Assembly: GCF_020889625.1 (NCBI RefSeq)
Contig: NZ_CP086381.1
Location: 62,001-126,000 of the forward strand
DNA length: 64,000 nucleotides
Direction: 5' to 3'
Source of the DNA: Deinococcus radiophilus
Lineage (GTDB): Bacteria > Deinococcota > Deinococci > Deinococcales > Deinococcaceae
Position numbers and translations under genes: made by a program. A model generated the notes under the pieces. That model was not told the origin of the DNA. It worked only from the letters and a program-made list of their open reading frames with translations, and did no database searches. Positions 38,366-46,918 of this stretch are shown here, piece after piece. Position 1 is the first letter of the stretch. Every line of letters begins with the position of its first letter.

Positions 38366-40453
38366 TTACACGGCGCAGGTCAGGCATTCCTCGATGGTGG
38401 TCTTGCGCATTCGGGTGTAGTAGAGGGTCTTGACGCCCTTGAGGTACGCCTGGATGTAGTAGCGTTGCAGGTCGCGGGTGCTGGAGTTCCCGGGCACGAA
38501 CAGCGTGCAGCTGATGCCCTGGTCCACATGGCGCTGGGCCGTGGCGACCGTGTCCAGCACGCGGTTCATATCCATGTCGTAGGCTTCTTCGTAGTACCAC
38601 TCGGTGTCCACGTTCAGGTGCGGCATCGGGTAGATGGTGCGGGCCTTGTTGGAGGTGCGCGTCTCGACCTTTTCGGTAATCGGCATGATGCTGGCCGAGG
38701 CGTGCGACACGTAGGAAATGGAGCCGGTCGGCGCAACCGCCATGACGAAGGAGTGGGCCAGGCCGTGCTGCTGGATATCGCGGACCAGCTGCGCCCAGTC
38801 TTCCCGCGTCGGCAGGGTGTGCCCCTCGAACAGCGCGGCCACCTCGGCGGTCTTGGGAGTGAAGTCCTTGGCCAGATACTGCTCGAAGTAGGAGCCGTCG
38901 GCGTAGCGGCTGCCCTCGAAGCCACCGAACACGAAACCGGTGTCACGGGCGATTTCCATGCTGGCTTTGCGGGCGTGGTAGTGAACCGCCGCAAAAAAGG
39001 TGTCCACGAAGTCCAGCGCCTCTTCCGAGCCGTAAATCAGTTCGTTCTTCGCCAGGAACGAGTGCAGACCCATCGCGCCCAGGCCGATGGAGCGCATCTC
39101 GTCGTTGGCACGCTTGACGGCCGGCACCTCGGTGACGGAGGTGGAGCGGGCCACGTCGTCCAGCATACGGATGGCGGCGCCCACCACGCGGCCCATGTCG
39201 CCGCTTTTCATGGTCTGCTCGATCACCAGGCTGGACAGGTTGCAGCTCACGTCCAGGCCGATGGTGTCCTTGTGCTCCTCACCGTAGGGGTGGAAGTAGC
39301 TGGGGCGGGTGGGCTGCAGGATTTCCGAGCAGAGGTTGCTCATCAGAATCTTGCCCACGTTGGGAATGGGGTTGGCGCGGTTGGCGTTGCCCTCGAACAG
39401 CAGGTAGGGGTAACCGCTCTCGCCCTGGGTGATGGCGATGTCCTCGAAGACCCGCCGCGCAGAGACGCGCTTCTTGCGGATACGGGGGTTGTCGGCCAGC
39501 GCCTGATACTCGCTGTTCCAGTCGATAGAGGTGAACTCGCGGCCGGTTTCCTGCTCGATGGAGTAGGGGTAGAACTGGTAGATGTCCTCGCCGGAACGCA
39601 CCTTCTGCATGAAGATGTCGGGGATGGTGGCGCCCACGCTGAGGGTCTTGAGACGCGAGTCCTCGTCGGAAGCGATTTTCTTGGCGCTCAGCACGTCCAT
39701 GAAGTCGGCGTGCATCACGCTGAGGTAGATGGCGCCCGCGCCGGGACGCTGCCCGGCCTGGTCGGCGTAGCGCAACATGTTGTCCAGCATCTTGGCGACA
39801 CCCATCACGCCCTTGGTCACGTTCTGGATACCGCGCAGGCTCTCGCCACGGGCACGCAGGTTGCTCACCTCTACCCCGATACCGCCGCCGCCCTTGCTCA
39901 GTTCGGCCACGAAGCTGAGGGTCTTGGTAATCGAGTTGAGGTTGTCGGTGCAGTCCTGGAGCAGAAAGCAGCTGACCAGGCGGCCGGTGTTGGCCTTGCC
40001 GGAGTTCATCAGGGTGGGGGTGGCCGGGGTAAAGGTCTGGTTGACGAGGTGATGCACCAGTTCCAGCGCCTCTTCCACCGTGCTGCTGCGGGCCAGCGCG
40101 GTAATGCTCATGCGGTCCTCGTAGCGTTCCAGCCAGCGCGAGCGGTCGGGGGTCATGGTGGCGTACTCGGAATAGAACTTATAGGCACCCATGAACGACT
40201 TGAAGCGGAACTTGTAGCCGTAGGCGCGGTTGAAGACCTGCTGCACCTCGTCGTAGCTGTAGCGCTCGAACAGGCTGGCGTCCCAGACCCCGTTTTCGGT
40301 CATGTAACGGATTTTTTCCTTCAGGTCGTGGAAAAAGACCGTGTTGGGGTTGACCTTCTCCTGAAAATAAACCTGCAGGGCGTCGGTATCAAAAGTGGTG
40401 TTGATTTCGGTGCCCGCAAGCACCTTGTTGTTCAGTTCTATCCAGCGTTCCAT
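38366..40453 (-). CDS. nrdE: class Ib ribonucleotide reductase alpha subunit
   Basis: 695 aa. Active-site cysteines are in RLVSCFLLQ and MSNLCSEIL (thiyl radical), with a C-terminal ECLTCAV pair for reduction by a glutaredoxin. Reduces ribonucleoside diphosphates to deoxy forms. It has the short N-terminus of class Ib, without an ATP cone, and no intein is present. I chose ATG 40453 because GAGG lies 8 nt before it; an in-frame ATG at 40492 is the alternative. Confidence 0.95.
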   Translation of the reverse strand: MERWIELNNKVLAGTEINTTFDTDALQVYFQEKVNPNTVFFHDLKEKIRYMTENGVWDASLFERYSYDEVQQVFNRAYGYKFRFKSFMGAYKFYSEYATMTPDRSRWLERYEDRMSITALARSSTVEEALELVHHLVNQTFTPATPTLMNSGKANTGRLVSCFLLQDCTDNLNSITKTLSFVAELSKGGGGIGVEVSNLRARGESLRGIQNVTKGVMGVAKMLDNMLRYADQAGQRPGAGAIYLSVMHADFMDVLSAKKIASDEDSRLKTLSVGATIPDIFMQKVRSGEDIYQFYPYSIEQETGREFTSIDWNSEYQALADNPRIRKKRVSARRVFEDIAITQGESGYPYLLFEGNANRANPIPNVGKILMSNLCSEILQPTRPSYFHPYGEEHKDTIGLDVSCNLSSLVIEQTMKSGDMGRVVGAAIRMLDDVARSTSVTEVPAVKRANDEMRSIGLGAMGLHSFLAKNELIYGSEEALDFVDTFFAAVHYHARKASMEIARDTGFVFGGFEGSRYADGSYFEQYLAKDFTPKTAEVAALFEGHTLPTREDWAQLVRDIQQHGLAHSFVMAVAPTGSISYVSHASASIMPITEKVETRTSNKARTIYPMPHLNVDTEWYYEEAYDMDMNRVLDTVATAQRHVDQGISCTLFVPGNSSTRDLQRYYIQAYLKGVKTLYYTRMRKTTIEECLTCAV

Positions 40454-40539
40454 ATTCTTTGCCTCATTCCCGGACGAGTTCTGGCCGTCCATTCCCCGCA
40501 GCGCTGGCCTTGCCCGCGCCGCACTGATGTACTGAAATC

Positions 40540-40917
40540 TCAGTCCGCCGCGTGGCTGACGTACGCTCCCAGCCAGTCGGCCACGGCCTGCACGTCAGCA
40601 GCGTTCCCCGATTTATTGACCCGCGCCACGTAAGGCACGCCGTACTGCGCCGCGATCATGTCCCCTGCCCGCCCGAAGCTGTCGCCCCAGTGAAAGCTAC
40701 CGCTGCTGACCACTCCGCGCATCAGCGCCCCATGCTGGCCCAGAAAGGAGGCGGTGCTGTCCGGCACGGCCCCGCTCCCGAAGGTATAGGTCAGCAGCAA
40801 GTAGGGTTGGTGGGGGTCAGCGTCAGCCAGAGCCACCGCCTCCAGCCCCGTCAGTCCCGCGACCTTGCAGGCGAAGCGGCGGGTGTTGCCGGTCATGGAA
40901 TCGAAGATCAGTTGCAT
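40540..40917 (-). CDS. nrdI: flavodoxin-like RNR maturase
   Basis: 125 aa with FMN-binding loop FDSMTGNTRRFA (near residues 5-16) and GSGAVPDSTASFL. NrdI supplies oxidant for assembling the dimanganese-tyrosyl cofactor of NrdF. ATG 40917 has a GGAG 8 nt upstream; an in-frame upstream start is less likely. First gene of the operon. Confidence 0.92.
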   Translation of the reverse strand: MQLIFDSMTGNTRRFACKVAGLTGLEAVALADADPHQPYLLLTYTFGSGAVPDSTASFLGQHGALMRGVVSSGSFHWGDSFGRAGDMIAAQYGVPYVARVNKSGNAADVQAVADWLGAYVSHAAD

Positions 40918-41003
40918 AGCGATGACTCCCCTGTCTCGGCACACCGCACCCTTCCCGACCAAGCCAGAGTCTTGGACGGTGAAGCAAGCATAAAGCGAGA
41001 CAA

Positions 41004-41032
41004 CACGCGCAAAAAACGCCGTTTGGCGCGTG
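41004..41032. promoter_or_regulatory. inverted repeat upstream of the nrd operon
   Basis: CACGCGC (41004-41010) and GCGCGTG (41026-41032) flank a smaller CGCC/GGCG stem, about 90 nt before nrdI. No clear NrdR box pair is visible. It could be an operator or an RNA hairpin. Confidence 0.4.
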
Positions 41033-41194
41033 CTTTCGGATGGTTGGCCAGTTGGTCTGACTGAGGGTGATTCTAGCCAGATTCTAAGAGGCTTGCAACC
41101 ATATCTGTCACCTCGCCGGGGGCCATATACAAGATGTTGCGTCCTGGTCGGGACAAGTGGAGTTTTCGGGATGGCCTTAAGCTATCATGCCCGT

Positions 41195-42199
41195 GTGACC
41201 CCCTCCACTGCACTACAGCAATACACTGGAGATTTGCTGTCCAGCACACGGGAATGGACCAACCTGCACGACGACGAGTTGAAGCGGCGAGCAGCGCGGG
41301 CAGCGATGGAAAAGGACGTGACCGAACTGGTGTCACTGACCACAGCCTACCTGGCCCACGGGGGCAGCAGCGGAGTGCTGACCAGCCCACGCACGGTCGA
41401 GGCGTATCAGCTGGGAACGCGTCAATTTGTGGAGTACACCGCCGAGAACGCTGTGAGCATGCTCAAGCCAGGGCGGCATATGGCACAGGGCTATGTGAAT
41501 TGGATGCTGGCGCAGGGCCGCAAGCCAGCGGGCGTGCAGCTCAAGGTGGCAGCGGCGGGCTGCCTGTACCGGGCATTGCGCTGGGCCGGGGCCACCGAGG
41601 CTGACCCTTTTAGAGATGTCCGCGTGCCTAAGGACCGCACCCCCGGCATCATCAAGCGGCCCCCCTATTCCGAAGACGAGATGGCCGATGTACTGGACGT
41701 GGCCGACATCCACGCCAAATTTTTGTTGTTCGTGACGGCCCACGCGGGTCTGCGGATCAGCGAGGCGCTGGCCCTGGAGTGGCAGGACATTGACGAGGAT
41801 GGCGGGCACATTCATGTGCGCAGCGGCAAGGGGCGCAAGGCGCGGATGGTCGCCATGAGCACCAGCCTTAGCCGCGCGGCGCGGGCCTACCGGGTCACCC
41901 ACGGCCCCGGAGGCGAGGAATACGACACCGGCTACCGCACCACCCCGCCGGAAAAGGTTTTTCGCTACGGCACGGTGATGACGGCCCGCTACCACCTGCA
42001 AAAGGCCTTCCGGGCCGCTGGCGTAGAATTCCGGGGCTTTCACCCTGGGCGCAAATACGCGGGAACGCGGCTGCTGCAACAGGTCAAGGACTTCGGGCGG
42101 GTGGCCGCGCACCTGGGCCACGAGTCGGTGGACACCACCCGCAAGGGGTACGCCCGGTTGGCGGCGGATGATCTTAAAGACGACTTGGCGGAGTGGTAG
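41195..42199 (+). CDS. tyrosine recombinase (phage integrase family)
   Basis: 334 aa with a core-binding domain (about 35-130) and catalytic domain. All active-site residues are present: Arg in HAGLRISEAL, Lys in RSGKGRKAR, the His-x-x-Arg pair in GFHPGRKYAGT, the second His in LGHES and the Tyr nucleophile in TRKGYARL. I favour GTG 41195 because TATCAT ends 6 nt before it; an in-frame ATG at 41171 is the alternative. It ends 10 nt before the CRISPR-like remnant. Confidence 0.88.
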   Translation: MTPSTALQQYTGDLLSSTREWTNLHDDELKRRAARAAMEKDVTELVSLTTAYLAHGGSSGVLTSPRTVEAYQLGTRQFVEYTAENAVSMLKPGRHMAQGYVNWMLAQGRKPAGVQLKVAAAGCLYRALRWAGATEADPFRDVRVPKDRTPGIIKRPPYSEDEMADVLDVADIHAKFLLFVTAHAGLRISEALALEWQDIDEDGGHIHVRSGKGRKARMVAMSTSLSRAARAYRVTHGPGGEEYDTGYRTTPPEKVFRYGTVMTARYHLQKAFRAAGVEFRGFHPGRKYAGTRLLQQVKDFGRVAAHLGHESVDTTRKGYARLAADDLKDDLAEW

Positions 42200-42209
42200 G
42201 AGCGAAAGA

Positions 42210-42311
42210 AGCCTGCCCGAAGGCAGGCTGAAACCCGCGCCCGTTGCTGGCGGTGCTGGTGCGTGTCGGGTTTCAATCCACAGCCCACCCGAAGCGAAGG
42301 CAGGCTGAAAC
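42210..42311 (-). CRISPR. CRISPR array remnant: degenerate end repeat, one spacer, one full repeat
   Basis: A partial repeat (42210-42234, 25 nt), a 35-nt unique stretch (42235-42269) and a full repeat (42270-42311) starting GTTTCAATCC and ending GGCTGAAAC. Read on the minus strand the repeat begins GTTTCAG and ends GGATTGAAAC, the classic 3' end of many type I/III repeats. The full repeat carries a 5-nt tandem duplication (CGAAG twice) and is otherwise the same as the 37-nt copy at 45841 but for one base. The end repeat is decayed on its outer side, as trailer repeats often are. No cas genes are in the window. Confidence 0.65.
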
Positions 42312-42326
42312 CGCAAAGCCCGCTAG

Positions 42327-42661
42327 GGTGTGTCTGCAAACTCTCACAGCCACTCCATGACACAAGCCAATGTCACCATTGCCTCGAAATGACAAATCCG
42401 CTTTTCGAAGCGTGTGGCGATACGGCATGCACGCTTTAATCGGTTGACCAATCGTTCAATGACGTTCCTCTGTCGATAACGTCCCCGGTCATATGACCGG
42501 GGACGTTTATGGTTCCGCTTTGGAGGACAGACCAGGTGCATTCCCCGCCGCTCACAGCATTCGTGTGCTTTTGCGCCACTGTAGGCACGATCTGCCAGGA
42601 TGAAACGGGCACGGACCTTCGGACGTCCACGCCCTCTCCGTTTCACCTTCCCTGCATCAAG
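42327..42661 (-). pseudogene. IS5-family transposase, C-terminal fragment (IS5-A)
   Basis: About 105 residues remain, with DDE parts ARFILADRAYSGAKAHE (Asp) and VIERLVNRLKRACRIATRFEK (Glu). Stop at 42344. The outer end touches CTAG (42323-42326). The N-terminal half is missing: at 42662 the sequence switches to the end of another element. Confidence 0.8.
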
Positions 42662-42767
42662 TGACCTTGCCCCTGTTTTCGGTGCCAGACTGATTGCGAA
42701 TTCAGCAGCAGACTGGGAGGCATATGAACGGCAAACGGTATAGCTCAGAACTTGCACCTGAATACGT
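42662..42767 (+). mobile_element. end fragments of two elements (IS3-B left end, then IS4-like left end)
   Basis: 42662-42743 is the left end of an IS3-type element (starting TGACCTTGCCCCTG and running to the first codons of its orfA), the same sequence as at 45277-45339 and 49983-50064. At 42744 it is cut by 24 nt of an IS4-like left end (CTCAGAACTTGCACC), itself cut by IS3 copy 2. Confidence 0.75.
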
Positions 42768-42788
42768 GGTAGTGGTACGGAAAATCCT

Positions 42789-43682
42789 TCAAGCCACGTT
42801 CGAAGATTCCGTAGCTTCAAGCAGTTTAACCCAGGGGTAGGCATACCCCAGACTGGAATGTCTCCTTCCAGAGTTGTACCAGTTTTTAAACTTCGTGCTG
42901 AACGCACGAAGCTGGGCAATATTCGTCAATTCTTCCCGGAAGACGCCGTCATATTTGAAGGTCCGGTTGAGCCTTTCCAGGATGCCCATTCCTCGCTTCT
43001 GTGAGACCTTGGCCCGTACCCAGTTGCCCGGCTCCTGACGGGCCGCCTGGAATGCGCCAGACGTAAAATCTGAGCCACCATCAGTCATGATCAGGAGCTG
43101 CTCGTCTATGCCGAGATGGTGCAGCACATGGACTCCTTGTTGCAGCGCGGCCACCGCGCTGCTGGCAGAGAGATTCCGGACCACTTCAATGTGCAGCAGT
43201 GCGCGACTTTCCACGTCCAGAACGAGGTAAGCCCAGCAGATCCCGTCCGGTAGGCTGAGCCGTGTGGCATCCATCTGAATTCGGCGGCCCGCTGGCCAGA
43301 GAACGATAGAGGTAGGGCATGCCGATGGACGGCGCTTCTTTCTGGGAACTGGGCGCTGCACCTTCAACTCCACCATGCAGCGACGAACAGTATGGAGGCC
43401 CGGAGCAGGCCGCAGAACATCTTGTTGTAGGGCCTGATAAATCAGACGGTAGCCGCTGAGTGGCTCTTCAAGGGCTTTCAGCCGTACCTCTTCCAGGACG
43501 TGCTGACGTCGCTCCGTCCGCTGTGCAGAACGCTCTGCGTTCTGCCGGGCATCGCGCAGGACGTGATATGGACGCTCCACCTCGCCAGCAAATCTGCTGA
43601 GACTGAGTTTCGGGTGGTCTCTGAGCAACTCCTGATAGCACGCCAGGAGTTCATCTACGCTCAGAGACCCCGGATTTTTTTT
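42789..43682 (-). CDS. IS3-family transposase OrfB (copy 2, made by -1 frameshift)
   Basis: Intact DDE domain, entered from orfA at a run of eight A (43675-43682). Differs from copy 1 at a handful of residues (for example SACPTS for PVSPTP) and matches copy 3 much more closely. Confidence 0.9.
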   Translation of the reverse strand, partial: KKNPGSLSVDELLACYQELLRDHPKLSLSRFAGEVERPYHVLRDARQNAERSAQRTERRQHVLEEVRLKALEEPLSGYRLIYQALQQDVLRPAPGLHTVRRCMVELKVQRPVPRKKRRPSACPTSIVLWPAGRRIQMDATRLSLPDGICWAYLVLDVESRALLHIEVVRNLSASSAVAALQQGVHVLHHLGIDEQLLIMTDGGSDFTSGAFQAARQEPGNWVRAKVSQKRGMGILERLNRTFKYDGVFREELTNIAQLRAFSTKFKNWYNSGRRHSSLGYAYPWVKLLEATESSNVA

Positions 43683-43948
43683 GCAATGTAGAGCGACAAT
43701 TCCTTATCCGCAATGATGGCCTTGAGCTGCTGGACTTCCTTCTCCAACTTCTTCTGGGCTGCATCCGGCCTGGCTCCCTGGAGGCGGGCACGGCCCGCTT
43801 CCAGAAACTGGGCACGCCAGGTGTGAATCAAGCTCTCGCTGACCTCGTATTCACGAGCAGCTTCTGCGATGGTGTGCTCCCCGCTCAGGACAGCCAGAAC
43901 AAGCTGCTCCTTGAGTTCAGGTGACCAGGTTTTGCGCTGTTTTCCCAT
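43661..43948 (-). CDS. IS3-family transposase OrfA (copy 2)
   Basis: 95 aa, nearly the same as copy 1, with HTH and coiled coil. Two substitutions are visible (Ile to Leu in KEQLVLAV, and Lys to Glu in KLEKEVQQ). Confidence 0.92.
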   Translation of the reverse strand: MGKQRKTWSPELKEQLVLAVLSGEHTIAEAAREYEVSESLIHTWRAQFLEAGRARLQGARPDAAQKKLEKEVQQLKAIIADKELSLYIAKKIRGL

Positions 43949-44019
43949 ATCTTCCCTCCAGTGGGCCCCACCCTCCTAAAAAGTGGGGCCGATGTGGAAG
44001 GATTTCGCGTACCACTACC

Positions 44020-44126
44020 AGGTACACCGAGGTTCCGGGCGATTTCAGCGCAGCTTTTTCTGCTGGTGCGAACGAGTTGAACGGCTTCCTGTTTGAACTG
44101 GGCGGAATACACCTGCTTGGGGGGTA
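44020..44126 (-). pseudogene. IS3-type OrfA, N-terminal remnant
   Basis: About 34 codons of an OrfA HTH ([16 protein letters not shown], then SCAEIARNLGV) truncated by IS3 copy 2. The start ATG is out of frame because of a C6 run; with five C it would read Met-Pro-Thr-Pro-Lys-Gln. This orfA is a different type from that of copies 1-3. Confidence 0.7.
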
Positions 44127-44188
44127 GGCATGATGCCCTCCATTGTGAAGTCTCTTGAACCTGACTTCCACCAAAGCCTAGCAAGTCC

Positions 44189-44868
44189 ACCCATTTCCTA
44201 CCGGGTGTACCAGGGCAAGCACACCAGCACGCCCGTCACTCTGGCGCTCGACCTACTGGAAGAGGTGCCGGACTTCATCAAGAAACGTTTCCGGGTACGT
44301 GTCCTAGCGGACAGCGGCTTTGAAGCCGCTGTTTTTCTGGAAGGCGTGCGGCACCTCGATTTCGAGTTCGTGGTGGGTGTGAGGAGCAACCGGCGCACGG
44401 ACCATCCTGGGCGGGTGACGGTGGCGGACTGTCCGCATGGAGGCTATGTCAACTTGGCCAACTGGTCTCTGGAAACGCTGTCTCTGGGGAGAGTAGACCG
44501 TGGGGACCGTGAATTCTTCGCGGTGTCGTCTGAACTGTTGGAGGGGGACGAGATCGTTGCTGAGGGTGGGCGGCGCTGGACATTGGAGTCCTTTTTCAAG
44601 GAAGGTAAGCACCAGTTTGGGTTGGCGCAGTTCGCGCTGCGAACTGCCAGGGGTCTGGACCGCTGGATTCTGATGGTCTTCCTGGCCTTCACCCTGACCA
44701 TACTGCATCGCTCAGAAGGGATGACCTTGAAAGAGGCGGCACGCCTGGCCCTCTACACCCTGTTCCCCGTAGTCAGGCTCAACCATCTTCTGAGTCAGCT
44801 CCAAAAAGAACGAGAATTTCTTCTCCAGCACGGCTATTCGCTCAGCTATGCAAGGTGCAACTTATGAG
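44189..44868 (+). pseudogene. IS4-like transposase, C-terminal part (copy 1)
   Basis: Carries the second Asp region ([17 protein letters not shown]), the Glu region ([17 protein letters not shown]) and the natural C-terminus, with a right end (AAGGTGCAACTTATGAG) matching the left end of the same element in inverted form. The N-terminal third is missing. About 450 nt are nearly identical to 47348-47788. Confidence 0.82.
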
Positions 44869-45339
44869 TTTGGGCTTTTTCTTCTGTGGGTCGTACGCGA
44901 GAGATCCAGCACCCGACAGACCCGCCGTTCACTCACGGCGAAGGTGTCCTTCAGGAAGGTCACTATCTGTTTTTTGAGGGGCGTTCTCGCCTGGGATGTG
45001 GTCCCAGGCCCTACCACGTTCGTCCAACCACCTCCTTCAGCATGGCGTTGTCCAGCGAAAGATCAGCGACCAACTTCTTGAGACGCTGGTTTTCCGCCTC
45101 CAGCTGACGAAATTGACGGGCTTCGTCTTCGGTCATGCCACCGTATTTGGCTTTCCAGCGATAAATCGTCCCTGGCGCGACTCCATGAAGTCGCGCCAAA
45201 TCGCTTATAGACGTACCCACTTCAAGCTGTCCAAGGATGTTCAGAATAGGTGCTTCGCTATACCGTTTGCCGTTCATATGCCTCCCAGTCTGCTGCTGAA
45301 TTCGCAATCAGTCTGGCACCGAAAACAGGGGCAAGGTCA
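44869..45339 (-). mobile_element. IS3-type element IS3-B, left part with orfA and start of orfB
   Basis: Left terminal sequence at 45278-45339 (outer end TGACCTTGCCCCTG on the minus strand), orfA at 45011-45277 and the first 40-odd codons of orfB (KQIVTFLKDTFAVSERRVCRVLDLSR) running to 44871, where the IS4-like right end cuts it. Confidence 0.78.
45011..45277 (-). CDS. IS3-type transposase OrfA (IS3-B)
   Basis: 88 aa: HTH (SISDLARLHGVAPGTIYRWKA) and coiled coil (RQLEAENQRLKKLVADLSL). Intact frame from ATG 45277, but the partner orfB is truncated, so the element is dead. Confidence 0.85.
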   Translation of the reverse strand: MNGKRYSEAPILNILGQLEVGTSISDLARLHGVAPGTIYRWKAKYGGMTEDEARQFRQLEAENQRLKKLVADLSLDNAMLKEVVGRTW

Positions 45340-45822
45340 CACGCCTGAAAGTGGTCACCGCGCAGGTTTTGATGGTGCAAAGAAGCGCAGAGGCAGCAAG
45401 GTCCACGCCGCCGTCGACACACTGGGTCACGTCATCGCTCTGCTTGTTACACCTGCAGACGAGCAGGACCGTGACCAGGTCTACGACTTATGTCATCAGA
45501 TTCAGGAAGTCACTGGCGAGCATATTGACGTCGTCCTGGCCGATGGAGGGTATACAGGAGAGCAAGCTGAAACGGACGCCGCACTTTTAGATGTAGAGTT
45601 GGTCGTTGTTCAACGACCAACTGGAGCGAAGGGCTTCATCCTGCTCCCGAAGGGCTGGGTTATAGAGAGGAATTTCGCGTGGTCGTCACGCTTTCGTCGC
45701 CTGGCCCGTGACCTTGAAAGGCTGCCCTCAACCCTGCTCGGCTTCCATTGGCTCGCCTTCGCTATTCTGTCTGTACAGAAATTACTGGCCTGAAGTTGGA
45801 TCGTCTTCCTGGCACGCTCTAG
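45340..45822 (+). pseudogene. IS5-family transposase, C-terminal fragment (IS5-B)
   Basis: About 150 residues: KRRGSKVHAAVDTLGHVIALL, the second Asp in DVVLADGGYTGEQ and the Glu in VIERNFAWSSRFRRLARDLE. Stop at 45791-45793. The N-terminal part is lost where IS3-B abuts. The outer end finishes at CTAG (45819-45822), the same tetranucleotide as at the outer end of IS5-A. Different element from IS5-A. Confidence 0.82.
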
Positions 45823-45840
45823 GGGAAGTCCGGACGACAT

Positions 45841-45877
45841 GTTTCAATCCACAGCCCATCCGAAGGCAGGCTGAAAC
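45841..45877 (-). CRISPR. CRISPR repeat beyond the IS block (37 nt)
   Basis: A single 37-nt repeat in the same orientation as 42270-42311, with GTTTCA/TGAAAC ends and an inner AGCC/GGCT stem. 18 nt upstream of it (45823-45840) plus 15 nt after the repeat at 42311 make a 33-nt spacer if the intervening IS block is removed at CTAG. In the usual orientation the leader would lie at 45878-45998. Confidence 0.65.
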
Positions 45878-45998
45878 GCGAAGTGCAAATTTCAGGACCA
45901 TTACCCTACGTTGGTTGTCATGCTTCACGCCTGACACAGGCTTTTCGGCTTGCGCGAACCCCCTGGTATTTTCCCACCGCAACAGGTTCGCGCCCAGT
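45878..45998. other. candidate CRISPR leader region
   Basis: Non-coding 121 nt between the last repeat and the AraC gene, somewhat richer in A and T near the repeat, with a GCCTG...CAGGC stem. Position fits a leader. The assignment rests only on repeat orientation. Confidence 0.3.
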
Positions 45999-46775
45999 CT
46001 ACTTCTCTCCCATCTCACGTAGGCGTTTGCGGTAAGCCTGCGGGGTGAGTCCAGCCATCATGCGGAATTTGCGGCTAAAGGCACTGTGATCGCTGTACCC
46101 GCAAGCATGCGCCACCTGCGAAACCGATAGCTCCGTGCCGCGCAGCAGCCGCACGGCATGTTCAAAGCGGACGCGCAGCAGCAACTGCTTGGGCGTGAGG
46201 CGGGTCACGCGGCGGACCAGACGTTCAAGGGTATCGGTGGACAGCCCCACCTGGGCTGCCACGTCCCGCAGGCGCAGGTCTTCGGCAAAGTGAGCGTGGA
46301 TATAGGCCAGCGCCGACGCCACACGCGGAAAGTCAGGGTGGCGGCTGGCGGTGGGCAGGTCACGCGAGAAACCCACCAGCCCCAGCACCTCCCCGCCGGG
46401 GGCGATCAGCGGCAGTTTGTCGGTCAGACACCAGATCGGCTCGCCGGCCCCGGTCAGATAGAACTCCAATACGTCATGCAATTCCTGGCGCTCCAGCAGG
46501 GTCTGCTCATCCTGTAAGCGGGTACGCTCGCCGGTATCCCCGGTAAAGACCTCAGCGGCGGTGAGGCCCAGCAGGTCGCCTTTGAGGGCGCGCCCCGTGC
46601 GGCGGCGCAGCACCTCGTTCACCATGACGTAGCGGCCTTGGATGTCCTTGAGATAGAAGGCCAAGTCCGGCTGCGTGTCCATGATGGCCTCCAGCGGCGA
46701 GGCATGGACCGGATGCAGCAGGGCCGCGAGCAGCTGTGGCGTAGGACGCACGGGAGAATTGGGCGGTGCGGACAC
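45999..46775 (-). CDS. AraC-family regulator with PAS sensor domain
   Basis: 258 aa: PAS domain about 25-145 (MDTQPDLAFYLKDIQGRYVMVNE) and a C-terminal double HTH (LRLRDVAAQVGLSTDTLERLV, then SVSQVAHACGYSDHSAFSRKFR). I chose GTG 46775: CATACT ends 7 nt before it, giving a leaderless start; longer in-frame starts add low-quality sequence. It lies alone between the CRISPR repeat and an IS4-like fragment, so its target genes may be elsewhere. Confidence 0.82.
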   Translation of the reverse strand: MSAPPNSPVRPTPQLLAALLHPVHASPLEAIMDTQPDLAFYLKDIQGRYVMVNEVLRRRTGRALKGDLLGLTAAEVFTGDTGERTRLQDEQTLLERQELHDVLEFYLTGAGEPIWCLTDKLPLIAPGGEVLGLVGFSRDLPTASRHPDFPRVASALAYIHAHFAEDLRLRDVAAQVGLSTDTLERLVRRVTRLTPKQLLLRVRFEHAVRLLRGTELSVSQVAHACGYSDHSAFSRKFRMMAGLTPQAYRKRLREMGEK

Positions 46776-46918
46776 GGCTCTGAGTATGGCAGGCACGGGC
46801 AAGGGACAAAAGGAGCCAGGAAAAAGTCCAGGCTGTGCGGCGGCTGACCGGCAGCCTTGGGCTTGCTGCCTTCCTCCTTCTGCCATCAGCTGCGCAGGGG
46901 CGGGCCTATAACCCATCA

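Larger units (their letters stand above)
42768..44019 (-). mobile_element. IS3-family element, copy 2 (1252 bp)
   Basis: Same ends, length and organisation as copy 1 but on the minus strand. Flanking bases (CGT on one side, AGG on the other) do not form a target duplication, which points to later recombination or deletion at its borders. Confidence 0.92.

Noticed and set aside
38318..40633. 771-codon plus-strand frame opposite nrdE
   Set aside because: Val/His/Gly-rich shadow of nrdE, which has all RNR motifs on the other strand.
40918..41194. NrdR box pair or cobalamin riboswitch before nrdI
   Set aside because: No ACACNATAT-type boxes and no B12-box-like conserved segment could be found by eye.
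42210..42234. Hairpin after the recombinase as merely its terminator
   Set aside because: The stem has no T tract on the plus strand and shares over 20 aligned bases with the two other repeats, so a decayed repeat explains it better. It could still terminate minus-strand transcripts (TTCG loop then TTCTTT).
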